DNA of 64,000 nucleotides from DATAXP01 sp963708675. Lineage in GTDB: Bacteria > Planctomycetota > Planctomycetia > Pirellulales > PNKZ01. The notes under the pieces are model-generated. The model was not told the DNA's origin, searched no databases, and worked only from the letters and a program-made list of their open reading frames with translations. The position numbers and the translations under genes are program-made. The stretch spans positions 5,332,001-5,396,000 of the forward strand of contig CAVPTO010000003.1 in the NCBI GenBank assembly GCA_963708675.1, given 5' to 3'. Positions 42,345 to 51,269 of this stretch are shown one piece after another (the first letter of the stretch is position 1; each line of letters opens with the position of its first letter).

Positions 42345-43889
42345 ATGGCAGATACTTCTGACGATGCGGCTGAGTTGGCGGCGGCGTTGAACCGAGGAGA
42401 TTTGCCGCGCATGCGCGAGCTTGTGAACGCGCGGGCGAATGTTCGCTATCGGCGCAAGGGCGGATACGATGCGATCACCGACGCATGCTACGGGCACGAT
42501 GTAAGCAACGATTCGCTGCTCATCGAGACGCTGCGATTTCTCGTGGAATCCGGAGCTGCTCTCGACGGTGAATCGGAGTATCGCGAGTCGGCAGTTCGGC
42601 AACTGTCGTTTCTCGGCCGGTACGATGCCGTTGACTATTTGCTCAGTGCGGGAGCGGACGTGGAACAACTGCAATGGACGCCGCTGATGAAAGCCGTGGC
42701 GTTGGGCATGTTGTCCGACGTTGCCGCGGCGATCGAGGCTAGCCCCGACCTGGAGGCCGTCGATTGGTGGTCGCGCACGGCGTGGCTCCTTGCCGTGCAG
42801 GTGGGCGACACCGCCAAGGCACAGTTGCTCGTCGATTCTGGCGCCAGCGACAAGGCGCGTGGCCGGTGCGGATGTCCAGCGCTATTTTATGCAATTCACG
42901 GCCATCATCCCGACATGGTCCGCTGGCTGTTGGAGCGTGGCGTCGATCCGAATCAGACCGACGACTTCGGCGATTCGGCATTGATCGAAGCTGCGCAGAC
43001 GGATGATCTTGAGTGCGTCGAGTTGTTGCTCCATGCGGGCGCTCGTGTCGACTATGTTCACCATTACACGGCATTGCATCATGCGCAGTCGCGCGGCGTG
43101 GCGATGCGGCTGCTCGACGCTGGAGCCGATCCGGCCGAGTTGTCGTCTTCGGTGCAGCGCGCCATTGTCGGGCTTTCGCACGAGCAGGACAAATCGCTTC
43201 TCACCGCGACGCCAGAAGAATTCCAGCGCGCTTATACACGCGTGTTTGGCCGGGCGAATCCCGAACCCATGAACGAGCCGTTCTGGCTGGCGATGATTCG
43301 ATCGGGCGTGAGCGCCTACACGGCGGGCAAGATGCTACACCACGCAACGACGCCGGTCGGTCATCCGATTTGGTCCGCCGATCGGTTCGGCCAGTCGCTG
43401 ACTCTGTTGCCCGATGGCCGCGCGATCCGCATCGGCGGCGAACACGAAGACTTCTACGATGACGACTTTTGCATTTACAACGACGTCTTCGTTCATTCCC
43501 CCGACGGCACGATTGACATCTTCGGCTATCCCGAGGACGTCTTTCCACCAACGGATTTCCACACGGCGACGTTCGTCGATGGTCACATCTTTCTCATCGG
43601 TTCGCTGAGCTACTTTGGCACGCGACGACACGGCAAGACCCCGGTGTATCGACTCGATGTTCAATCGTTCCGCATGGAGCGGCTGGAGACGCGAGGCGAC
43701 GCTCCAGGTTGGATTTACAAGCATCGAGCTAAGCAAGTTGTGGCGCGCGAGATTCAGGTTTCGGGCGGCGACATCGCGACGATTGCCGACGATCATGAGG
43801 ACAATCAGGACAATCACGAAACCTTTGTGCTCGACCTCGATCGCCTGATTTGGCGGCGCAAGGGAACGACCCCTTCGGAACAAGGTTGA
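42345..43889 (+). CDS. Ankyrin-repeat protein with C-terminal beta-propeller-like region
   Basis: A 514-residue cytosolic protein. Residues about 1-270 are ankyrin repeats (AVDYLLSAGADVEQLQWTPLMKAVALGML, MVRWLLERGVDPNQTDDFGDSALIEAAQTDDLECVELLLHAGARVD). Residues about 330-510 have the repeated blade pattern of a Kelch/propeller (LTLLPDGRAIRIGGEHEDFYDDDF, FVDGHIFLIGSLSYFGT, RHGKTPVYRLDVQSFRMERL, TFVLDLDRLIWRRKG). Both domains are binding scaffolds; no catalytic residues stand out. This combination is unusual. Function unknown, probably protein-protein contacts. Confidence 0.75.
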   Translation: MADTSDDAAELAAALNRGDLPRMRELVNARANVRYRRKGGYDAITDACYGHDVSNDSLLIETLRFLVESGAALDGESEYRESAVRQLSFLGRYDAVDYLLSAGADVEQLQWTPLMKAVALGMLSDVAAAIEASPDLEAVDWWSRTAWLLAVQVGDTAKAQLLVDSGASDKARGRCGCPALFYAIHGHHPDMVRWLLERGVDPNQTDDFGDSALIEAAQTDDLECVELLLHAGARVDYVHHYTALHHAQSRGVAMRLLDAGADPAELSSSVQRAIVGLSHEQDKSLLTATPEEFQRAYTRVFGRANPEPMNEPFWLAMIRSGVSAYTAGKMLHHATTPVGHPIWSADRFGQSLTLLPDGRAIRIGGEHEDFYDDDFCIYNDVFVHSPDGTIDIFGYPEDVFPPTDFHTATFVDGHIFLIGSLSYFGTRRHGKTPVYRLDVQSFRMERLETRGDAPGWIYKHRAKQVVAREIQVSGGDIATIADDHEDNQDNHETFVLDLDRLIWRRKGTTPSEQG

Positions 43890-44005
43890 TCCGTTGAGCC
43901 GACGAGCTTGCTCCCCGCGAAGCGCCGCGTTGTCGCATTATCCCTAGCTGCGGATCAAATCAACGAAGTGTGTTCCGTGGGATAGCGGCCGACTATGTTA
44001 TAGCC

Positions 44006-45229
44006 ATGCGAAACATTTCATCTGCATCGATCGGGCGGCGTGAATTCCTGCAGGCAGCGACGGGGGCGGCGGTCGGAGCGGCGATCGCGCCGACGGAGCT
44101 GCGTGCGTCTAGCGAGTCGGTCAAGTTCTGCGCTCCCGAGGCGTGGACGAAGCGCGGCATCGTGATGCAACATCACGGCGAGCCGCAAGGCGGGTGGGTG
44201 CAGAACTTCACCTGTTCGGTCGAGCCGCTTAAAGACGGTCGTTGGCGGTGGTGGTGCGGCGTGTCGGGCAAAGAGACGGTGCCGAAGAACATCGGCGTGG
44301 CAGAAGGGCGACCGGGCGAAAAGATCACGCCGACGTACGCGGTGCTCACGAGCGGCGAGCCTGATCGCACGGCTCCTCTATCGATCGGAAACCTGCCTGA
44401 AGGTTGGCGGCCGATTCAGGCGGTGCATCTGCAACTGCTCGATGGTCGCAAGCGGCTGTACTTTTGGGCGCACGCGACGGGCGTGGTGCGATACCTGGCG
44501 GCCGACAGCGACGATGGGCGAGCGTATCGGGTCGTCGATCCGTTGCGGCCGTGCATCTATCACCCGGCCGATCGCGCCGTCGACGGCAGCGCGTCGCTAG
44601 AGTTGGGGCTAACGCGTTTCGCCAAGCGAGTTGCTGCTCCCGTCGAGGGCGAACCGCTCGCGCCGTCGGCGCTCATTTCGAACGACGCGACGAACGTGTA
44701 TCAGTTGCCCGACGGGACGTTCGAGATGTATTCGGTTGGGCTGATCCAGGTGGGCAAGGATCATCCCGGCTACATGCCGCACGACAACGTCGCCGGGTTG
44801 ATTCGCGTGATCGATCGTTACACGAGTGCCGACGGCCTGCGATGGGGCGACCGTCAGCGCGTGATCACGCCCGACGCCGACGACCCGCACGACTTGCAGT
44901 TCTACTATCTGTCGGTGACGCACACCGAGCGTGGCCGCGTGGGGATGTTGGGGCACTATCGGCTGGAAGCCCAGACGATCGACATCGAGCCGTGCTTCTC
45001 GGCCGACGGCGTTCATTGGCAACGGCCGGCGCGACGTCCGTGGTTGCCGCGAGGTGATTCGACGCAGATCGACAGCTACATCCTTCACTCGCCACATTCA
45101 TTGGTGCAGCGCGATGGCAAGTGGTGGCTGTTCTACACGGGCGGCAACTTCAGCCACAATCATCGCGACTCGCACGGCGATCCGACACGCGCGGTGATGT
45201 TGGCGACGGCGGAGAGTATTTGGGCGTGA
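44006..45229 (+). CDS. Tat-exported five-bladed-propeller glycosidase-like protein
   Basis: A 407-residue exported protein. The Tat signal is SIGRREFLQAATGAAVGAAIAP, so it folds in the cytoplasm before export. The mature region has repeated blades (LKDGRWRWWCGVSGKET, VYQLPDGTFEMYSVGLIQVG, RYTSADGLRWGDRQRVI, LVQRDGKWWLFYTGGNF), typical of the GH43/GH32/GH130 beta-propeller superfamily, which often acts on plant or algal polysaccharides. The catalytic acids cannot be pinned without an alignment. ATG 44006 is the start; its first 43 bases with leader recur at 41196-41238. Confidence 0.78.
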   Translation: MRNISSASIGRREFLQAATGAAVGAAIAPTELRASSESVKFCAPEAWTKRGIVMQHHGEPQGGWVQNFTCSVEPLKDGRWRWWCGVSGKETVPKNIGVAEGRPGEKITPTYAVLTSGEPDRTAPLSIGNLPEGWRPIQAVHLQLLDGRKRLYFWAHATGVVRYLAADSDDGRAYRVVDPLRPCIYHPADRAVDGSASLELGLTRFAKRVAAPVEGEPLAPSALISNDATNVYQLPDGTFEMYSVGLIQVGKDHPGYMPHDNVAGLIRVIDRYTSADGLRWGDRQRVITPDADDPHDLQFYYLSVTHTERGRVGMLGHYRLEAQTIDIEPCFSADGVHWQRPARRPWLPRGDSTQIDSYILHSPHSLVQRDGKWWLFYTGGNFSHNHRDSHGDPTRAVMLATAESIWA

Positions 45230-45241
45230 GAAGGGCGCGAC

Positions 45242-45269
45242 GCGGCGAGCAAGCTCGCCGGCTAAACGG
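45242..45269. repeat. Dispersed 28-bp repeat, copy 2
   Basis: Identical to 41307-41334 (core GCGAGCAAGCTCGCCGGCTA). It lies 12 bases after the stop of the propeller enzyme. Confidence 0.65.
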
Positions 45270-45311
45270 AGGCCGGCAAAATACGAACGATGGATCGCCC
45301 GCAGCAGGCGG

Positions 45312-45860
45312 CTATGCCGCGCGGCGGGGCGAGGCCTGTTGGGCGCGGCGGTCGATTTCTTCGGGCGAGACCTGTGTCCAGCGGCGGTCGTGTGCCGACT
45401 CGACGAACACCGCGGCGCCTTCACCGAGCAAGCGAGGCATGTAGAACCACGCCTTGTCGAGCGCGGCCGGATGTTGATCGCTGGCGATCAGGATGAGGTC
45501 GTGTCGCCCGAGCGCGTTGGCCGACGCGGAGAGCGCCATCCAGGGGTCGCCGGGCACGAGGCGTACCTTCGCCTTGGTGACGGCGAGCATTCGGTGCGCC
45601 AGTTTGAGCGACAGTCCCGCGCCGTCGGTCTCGGTGCGCGTTTCGAACAGGTCGATGCCTGTATACGAAATCTGGCTGCCGAAGCTGGCGACCGTCGAGG
45701 CCTCGATGACGCGTCGAGCGCGGTCGCCGGTGCCGACGCCGAGCTCCAATAGCTTGCAAGGGCGATGCTTGCGAACGTGCTTGAACAGCACACGCCATTC
45801 GGCTGGCTTGGCGAACCACGCCAGGTACAGGCCCTTCAGGCGCGCGTGCAGTCGGTGCAT
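45312..45860 (-). CDS. SAM-dependent methyltransferase-like small protein
   Basis: A 182-residue Rossmann-fold protein with the SAM-binding motif I CKLLELGVGTGDRARRVIEA and an acidic strand ISYTGIDLFETRTE. The segments KVRLVPGDPWMAL and DLILIASDQHP fit motifs post I-II. The rest is short for a full methyltransferase, so the acceptor site may be minimal, or the protein may bind SAM only. ATG 45860 begins MHRLHARLKGLYLAWFAKP. No neighbour suggests a substrate. Confidence 0.68.
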   Translation of the reverse strand: MHRLHARLKGLYLAWFAKPAEWRVLFKHVRKHRPCKLLELGVGTGDRARRVIEASTVASFGSQISYTGIDLFETRTETDGAGLSLKLAHRMLAVTKAKVRLVPGDPWMALSASANALGRHDLILIASDQHPAALDKAWFYMPRLLGEGAAVFVESAHDRRWTQVSPEEIDRRAQQASPRRAA

Positions 45861-45981
45861 GGTGCTAGTGCGTCGCGATGGCAGGGCATGGGACGTACTG
45901 AAGAGGTTTCGGCAGTCGCACCGGGCCGAGTGCAGGAAATCGGGCGTGATGAACGTGCGGGGCCATCGGAGCGGTGTTTCC

Positions 45982-46040
45982 CTTAACGGCAGGGGGGCCT
46001 TGCGGTTAAGATTGACCGTACCGGCGGGCGTTGTTAGCTT
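45982..46040 (+). promoter_or_regulatory. fabH: Inverted repeat and promoter-like pair upstream of fabH
   Basis: CTTAACGGCA (45982-45991) and TGCGGTTAAG (46001-46010) form a 10-bp inverted repeat with one mismatch. Directly after it TTGACC (46012-46017), 17 bases and TAGCTT (46035-46040) resemble a weak promoter. The arrangement suggests an operator, perhaps for a fatty-acid regulator. Confidence 0.35.
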
Positions 46041-46099
46041 CGCGACTTCCGTCGGGCGGCGGCGGTATGGGTGGGGCGGCTATCAAAGGACGGCACCGA

Positions 46100-47140
46100 G
46101 TGAACTACGCATCGATCGGCCCGATCGCGATCCATCTGCCCGAGCGGGTCGAAACGAACGACCAGCTTCGAGCCGAGTTCCCGCAGTGGAACATGGACCT
46201 GATCGAGTCGAAGACCGGCATCCGCTCGCGACATATTGCCGCCCCTGGGGAGTGTGCCTCGGACCTGGGTGTGAAGGCGGCCGAGAAGCTGTTCAAGCAA
46301 TACGCCATCGACCCTGCCTCGATCGACTTCCTGCTGTTTTGCACGCAAGCCCCCGACTACCCGCTGCCGACGACGGCCTGCCTGGTCCAGCACCGGCTGG
46401 GGCTGCGAACGAACGTCGGGGCGATCGACTTCAACCTCGGGTGTTCGGGTTTTGTTTATGGTCTGGGGCTGGCCGACGGGCTGATCCGCGGCGGGTCGGC
46501 GAAGCGCGTGCTGCTGATTACTGCCGAAACGTACTCGAAATACATCAACTCCGACGACCGATCGTTGCGGACGATTTTCGGCGACGGAGCCGCGGCGACG
46601 CTCGTCGAGGCTGCGGCGGAGCCATCGCTCGTGGCGTTCGCGTATGGCAGCGACGGCTCGGGGGCCGACGCCCTGTGCGTGAATTCGGGCGGTGCTCGCC
46701 GGGCGGAAGACGCCATTCAACCTCGCAAGCGTCAGCGGTGGTCGAGCCCGCTGTTCATGGACGGCCCCGCACTTGTCGACTTCACCGTCGAGCGTATCCC
46801 GGGCCTGATCGATCAGGTGCTGACCACGGCGTCGATGAAGCGTGAAGACGTCGACCTGTTTCTGATGCACCAGGCGACGCATCTGTTGCTGAGCAAGCTC
46901 GAACAGCAGTTGCAACTCGACGAAACGAAGATGCCGCGCTGCCTTGCCGAGTACGGCAACACGGTGAGCTCGACGCTGCCGATCATGCTGCACGATTTGC
47001 GCGAAAGCGGTCGGCTGAGGCCGGGAACGAAGTCGATGCTGGTTGGTTACGGCGTCGGCTTCTCATGGGCCGGCTGCGTGTGGACCGAGACGTGGAGCGT
47101 CGCCGCCGCCAAGGCCGCAGGCCGTTACTTCGCTGCGTGA
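46100..47140 (+). CDS. fabH: Beta-ketoacyl-ACP synthase III
   Basis: A 346-residue thiolase-fold condensing enzyme. The active triad is C115 (LGCSGFVYGL), H257 (LMHQATH) and N287 (YGNTVSST). Other family segments are IESKTGIRSRHIA and LLFCTQAPDYPLPTTACLVQHRLGL. GTG 46100 has AAAGGA at 46085-46090, a well-spaced ribosome site, and gives the standard start VNYASIGPIAIHLPE; the upstream in-frame codon at 46031 is not needed. It could start fatty acid synthesis, or work in a special lipid or secondary pathway, since it is far from other fab genes here. Confidence 0.92.
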   Translation: MNYASIGPIAIHLPERVETNDQLRAEFPQWNMDLIESKTGIRSRHIAAPGECASDLGVKAAEKLFKQYAIDPASIDFLLFCTQAPDYPLPTTACLVQHRLGLRTNVGAIDFNLGCSGFVYGLGLADGLIRGGSAKRVLLITAETYSKYINSDDRSLRTIFGDGAAATLVEAAAEPSLVAFAYGSDGSGADALCVNSGGARRAEDAIQPRKRQRWSSPLFMDGPALVDFTVERIPGLIDQVLTTASMKREDVDLFLMHQATHLLLSKLEQQLQLDETKMPRCLAEYGNTVSSTLPIMLHDLRESGRLRPGTKSMLVGYGVGFSWAGCVWTETWSVAAAKAAGRYFAA

Positions 47141-47147
47141 CGTTCGC

Positions 47148-47177
47148 GGTTAGCCGCGACGCGCCAGCGGAGCGCTC
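47148..47177. repeat. Half copy of the 52-bp palindrome
   Basis: These 30 bases (start GGTTAGCCGCGACGCGCCAG) match the left half of the 52-bp palindrome at 56977-57028 exactly and 4 bases beyond its centre. They sit 7 bases after the fabH stop. Confidence 0.7.
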
Positions 47178-47202
47178 TGTAGCGCGTGGTGTTCAACCAA
47201 CG

Positions 47203-47664
47203 TCATTTTTTTCCCAGCGCTCGCTGCTGGCGAAAAAACTCGGTCAGGATCGCGCCGCATTCGGGACCGAGCACGCCGTCGACGACGTCGCAACGGTGGT
47301 TCAAGCGCGCGTCGTTCAGCAGATGAAACAAGCTGTCGACCGCGCCGGCCTTGGGGTCGCGAGCGCCGTAAACGACGGTCGGAATGCGAGCCTGCACGAT
47401 CGCGCCGGCACACATCGGGCACGGTTCGAGCGTCACATACAACGTGCAACCTTCGAGCCGCCACGAGCTGAGCGCCGCGGCCGCTTGCGTGATCGCGATC
47501 ATCTCAGCGTGCGCGGTCGGGTCGTTCAGCCCTTCGCGCTGGTTGTGCGCCTCGGCGATCACGCGACCATCGTGCACGATCACCGCGCCGACCGGCACCT
47601 CGCCCGCCTCGAGCGCCGCTTGCGCCTCGCGGTAGGCGCGTCGCATGAAGTCTTCGTGCGTCAT
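47203..47664 (-). CDS. tadA: tRNA-specific adenosine deaminase TadA
   Basis: A 153-residue zinc deaminase that makes inosine at position 34 of tRNA-Arg(ACG). The zinc and proton-shuttle motif is H52-A-E54 (DPTAHAEMIAI) and the second motif is PCPMC with C82 and C85 (TLEPCPMCAGAI). The C-terminal helix (ILTEFFRQQRALGKK) is complete. The ATG overlaps the stop of the upstream TIGR03790 gene as ATGA, so the genes are coupled. Confidence 0.95.
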   Translation of the reverse strand: MTHEDFMRRAYREAQAALEAGEVPVGAVIVHDGRVIAEAHNQREGLNDPTAHAEMIAITQAAAALSSWRLEGCTLYVTLEPCPMCAGAIVQARIPTVVYGARDPKAGAVDSLFHLLNDARLNHRCDVVDGVLGPECGAILTEFFRQQRALGKK

Positions 47665-49789
47665 TTCGTGGCGTGCTGAAGCGTGGTGCCGTTGATCATG
47701 CGGATGCCGGGCCCGCCGAAGGCGAACTCCATTTGCATGCGATCCCCTGCTTTTCCTCGCATGCGCACGAAGTGCGTGCCTCGCGCCAGCGCGATGGGCG
47801 CCATGCGAAGTTGATAATCACCGGTGGCATTTTCAAAGACATTCACGTCGTCCACGTCGATCGTCAGCGAGCCGTGATGCCGCAGATGGAATTGATAGAC
47901 ATCGGTCGCTGCGAGATTCAACCAGCCTGTGACCTCGAACGTTTCGCCCGGCCGAACGCCCGCGTCGCCGAGCCAGAAATCGTTTTGCACCACAATGACC
48001 GTGCGCTGCTCGCGGTCCCCTGCCCTGACGATGAAGCCCGGCGTCAGGTGCTCGCCAGCGTCGATCGCTCGCGCAGGCAGCGGCTCGTTCGGCTCGACAT
48101 TGAGCTCGAGCATCGGTGAACTGACTTTGGCGTCGGGGACGGCAGCGCCGAGGCCGATGATGCGAAGCTGGACGGGTCCGTACCCCAGAACGCGCGGCTC
48201 GAGCTGAATCTTGCCTGCTTCGCCGGTCGCGGTTCCCAACACGCGCGTGTTCTGCACGAGGGCGCAATTCGTGGACCCCGGTGCTCGAAAAGCCAGTTGC
48301 ACCGGCGCTCCCCATCGCACGGGGCCCGTGCCTTCGCGCGCAGCGAAGGGACATGCCCGCGATGATCCGTGACGATGTCGAGAATCGCGCGGCCTTGCGT
48401 CTCGATATCATCCGGCTGCGTGCCGACGATGCGAATCTCGTGATGGCCGTCGGACAGGCCATCGGTCGTAAGCGTCACCTGCTCGCTGCGCGGGGCACTG
48501 GCGATACACGCGCCGTCGACGAACCAATCGAAGCGGTCGACCTGCGGTCCTCGTGAGCTTGTCGAGGTTGGCAACAACCGGAGCGGACCCTTCACCGGCT
48601 GTCCGACGGCAACGCCCGAGACGGTCACCGTCGGCGGCGTGGCCCAAGGTTGGCACAGCGGGTCGCCGACGATCAACAACTGAAACGGACACGCGACCGA
48701 TTGGAAATACGACTCCGCGAGCGAGCAGCCTCGCGCATAGTGCATAAAGATTTCCGGCAGCGGGAACTTCGCCTGCACCGAGTACGGCTCGACGACCGTG
48801 CCACTCGAACCGGCCGCTCCGTAACGCAGCAAGTCGGTCAGCGGTGTTTGTCCCGCGCCGACACGCAGATCGCCGCCGAGGCTCGTGAGGTTCTCGCAAA
48901 TCGCACCGGGTCGAATCTTGCTGCCCGATTCGCCCCAATCAAAGTCGGCGACTCCCAGCATGGCTCCGGCCACGTCGGGTGCGCCGCTGGGCAGTGGGAT
49001 GGGAATCGTCATCGCCGCCACGCCGAGACGTTTCAACTCGGAGATCGTCGCGGCGAATTCGTTCTGCCGCGTTGTCGAACGAACGTCGTTGGTCGACGAG
49101 TAATAGATGGTGCCGTTGGGTCGCGAGCCGTCAGCCTCGGCGGCGCGTCGCAAATAGCCGAGCACTTCGCTCACCGAGTTGCCGCGACCGCTCGTGACGC
49201 CGAGCATCGTCGAAAGCGCGTAGTGAACGCCGCCCGTTTCGAGCAGTTGGCCGTCAGGCCCCCAGCCATACCAACTATGAAAGGCGTGCGTCGATGCGAC
49301 GTTCGGCGTCGGCTTCGTCGGTCGAACGTAATGATTGGCATGGAGCGACAAGAACGCCGCGTCCCCTTTGAGCAGCATCGACCCGAAGTACGTCATGCCG
49401 GTGATCGACCCGATCGGCGTCAGCACCGGCGGCAGCTTGGCGGCGGCCATCTGTTGTCGAGCGTCGACCGCCCACGGAAAGTCAGCCGAGTACACGATCG
49501 CATCAATGTGCCCGGTCAATTGACGCTCGGACAGCGCCGTGAACACCGGCTTGAGAATCTGTTGGATGAACGTTTGCAGATCGATCAGATCGAGCGGCCC
49601 CGACCAGTCGAGATACACGACATTGGCCGCGGGAATCTTCCGCCACTTGATGAAATGATTGGCGACAGTAATCGACGCCCAACTTCGCTGGTTAACAACG
49701 AGCGCGACATTCTCCGATCCACCGCCGGCACGGGCGGTGTTGTGCGCGAAACCGCAAGCGATCAAGCAGATCGCAACGCGCAAACACAT
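47661..49789 (-). pseudogene. TIGR03790-family exported protein, frameshifted at 48335-48341
   Basis: The main frame (49789 to about 48340) starts with a signal peptide (MCLRVAICLIACGFAHNTARA) and matches the TIGR03790 family: SENVALVVNQRSWASITVANHFIKWRKIPAANVVYLDW, DAIVYSADFPW, SLAESYFQSVACPFQLLIVGDPLCQPW. The remaining C-terminal beta domain (VRWGAPVQLAFRAPGS to GPGIRMINGTTLQHATK) is in another frame, to 47661. One missing base or one extra GC at GCGCGCG 48335-48341 explains it, giving about 709 residues. Members are planctomycete exported proteins of unknown role. An in-frame ATG at 49852 is possible. The stop overlaps tadA. Confidence 0.8.
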
Positions 49790-49791
49790 GC

Positions 49792-49839
49792 GTTTAGCCG
49801 CGGGGCTTGCCCCGCGCGTCGCAAGCGACGCGGCTAACC
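49792..49839. repeat. Palindromic repeat between serC and the TIGR03790 gene
   Basis: GTTTAGCCGCGGGGCTTGCC and the closing GCAAGCGACGCGGCTAACC share the TTAGCCGCG..CGCGGCTAA ends of the 52-bp palindrome at 56977 but have a different centre. Confidence 0.55.
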
Positions 49840-49859
49840 GCGCAATATTCATCAGCCGC

Positions 49860-50951
49860 TTAGCCCTTCTTGGCGAAGTCTCGCATGTAGTCGCGCAGCT
49901 TCTCAACATTCGCCACCGGCATGGCGTTGTAGATGCTCGCGCGCATACCGCCGACGGAACGATGCCCCTTCAGGTATTCCATCCCTGCGGCCTCGGCGCC
50001 TTTGAGGAACTTGTCTTGCGTGGCGTCATCGGGCAGACGGAAGGTGACGTTCATCAGCGATCGGCAGTCGGGCTGGGCGTGGCCTTTGTAGAAGCCGTTG
50101 CTCGCATCGATGACGTCGTACAGCATCTTCGCCTTGCGGCGGTTGATCTCGTGCATCTTCTCGAGCCCGCCGATGTCTTTCATCAACCATTTGAGCACGA
50201 GGTTCACGACATATATCGCGAACACGGGCGGCGTGTTGAGCATCGACTTCTCGGCCGCGATCGCCTGGTAGTTGAGCATCGACGGCAGATTCTTGTCGCC
50301 GCGAGCCATCAGGTCGTCGCGAATGATAACGATCGTTACGCCGGCAGGGCCAAGGTTCTTTTGGGCGCAGGCGAACAACACACCGTACTTGCTCACGTCG
50401 ACGGGGCGGTGCAGCAGATCGCTGGACGAATCGCACACCATCGGGGCCGAACCGAGGTCGGGGTCGGTGAGATACTGCACGCCTTGGATCGTTTCGTTGC
50501 TCGTGACGTACACGTAGGCCGCGTCGGGATCGAGGTCCAATTCGGGCTTCTTCGGCAGACGGTCGAAGTTCGTCGGCTTGCCGTTGTAGGCGGTTTTCAC
50601 CTTTCCTTCGCGGGCGGCTTCGGTGACGGCCATCGCACTCCACGAGCCGGTGATCAGGTAGTCGGCCGGCTTGTTCGTGCCGCGGAGGATGTTGATCGGA
50701 ATCATCGAGAACTGCAGCCGAGCACCGCCTTGCAGGAACAGCACCTTGTAGTTGCTTGGAATCTTCAGCAGCGTGCGCAGGTTCTGCTCGGTCTCGGCCA
50801 ACACGCCTTCGAACCACGGCGAACGATGGCTGATCTCCAGCGGCGACACACCGACGCCGGGCAGCGAGAGGAGCTCGCGCTGTGCTTGTTCGAGGACGGG
50901 AAGCGGCAGGACTGCCGGGCCGGACGAGAAGTTGATGATTCGATCAGACAT
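49860..50951 (-). CDS. serC: Phosphoserine aminotransferase
   Basis: A 363-residue class V PLP enzyme that converts 3-phosphohydroxypyruvate to phosphoserine in serine synthesis (and a step of pyridoxal phosphate synthesis). It starts with INFSSGPAVLPLPVLEQAQ, has the phosphate-binding LFLQGGARLQFSMIPIN, and the PLP lysine K198 in FACAQKNLGPAGVTIVIIR. The end is SVGGMRASIYNAMPVANVEKLRDYMRDF. Full length. It is the first gene of a minus-strand group with the TIGR03790 gene and tadA. Confidence 0.97.
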   Translation of the reverse strand: MSDRIINFSSGPAVLPLPVLEQAQRELLSLPGVGVSPLEISHRSPWFEGVLAETEQNLRTLLKIPSNYKVLFLQGGARLQFSMIPINILRGTNKPADYLITGSWSAMAVTEAAREGKVKTAYNGKPTNFDRLPKKPELDLDPDAAYVYVTSNETIQGVQYLTDPDLGSAPMVCDSSSDLLHRPVDVSKYGVLFACAQKNLGPAGVTIVIIRDDLMARGDKNLPSMLNYQAIAAEKSMLNTPPVFAIYVVNLVLKWLMKDIGGLEKMHEINRRKAKMLYDVIDASNGFYKGHAQPDCRSLMNVTFRLPDDATQDKFLKGAEAAGMEYLKGHRSVGGMRASIYNAMPVANVEKLRDYMRDFAKKG

Positions 50952-51269
50952 GCCGATGCAAGCTCACAGGGTTCGCCTTCAGTGAAACCAGCAATATAGA
51001 AAGTCGTCGCGAACCGCGCAATCCCCGGCGCAAAGGGTCTTGATAGGAGATTGCCGAGCGGGCATCTCGGCGTGTGGCCCCGACCGGCTGCCCGGAAATC
51101 CTCGCGAGCACGCATGGCATGGGGATTTCCGATCCTATTCGCGGCGCCGGTTCAGCAATTCGAATCCAGGCAAACCTTGGCGTATTTGGCCTTAGTTTTG
51201 CTCTTTCGTGCGTCGGTAGGTGACGCAGCTAGCAACTCATATTGCCAAAAGATCTGGCAGGAAGAAGCG
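50952..51269. other. Divergent intergenic region of 318 bases
   Basis: It separates serC and the KaiC-like gene and must hold both promoters. I found no convincing promoter pair or repeat. The frame of the KaiC gene is open up to 51051 but the translation there is not protein-like. Confidence 0.5.
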
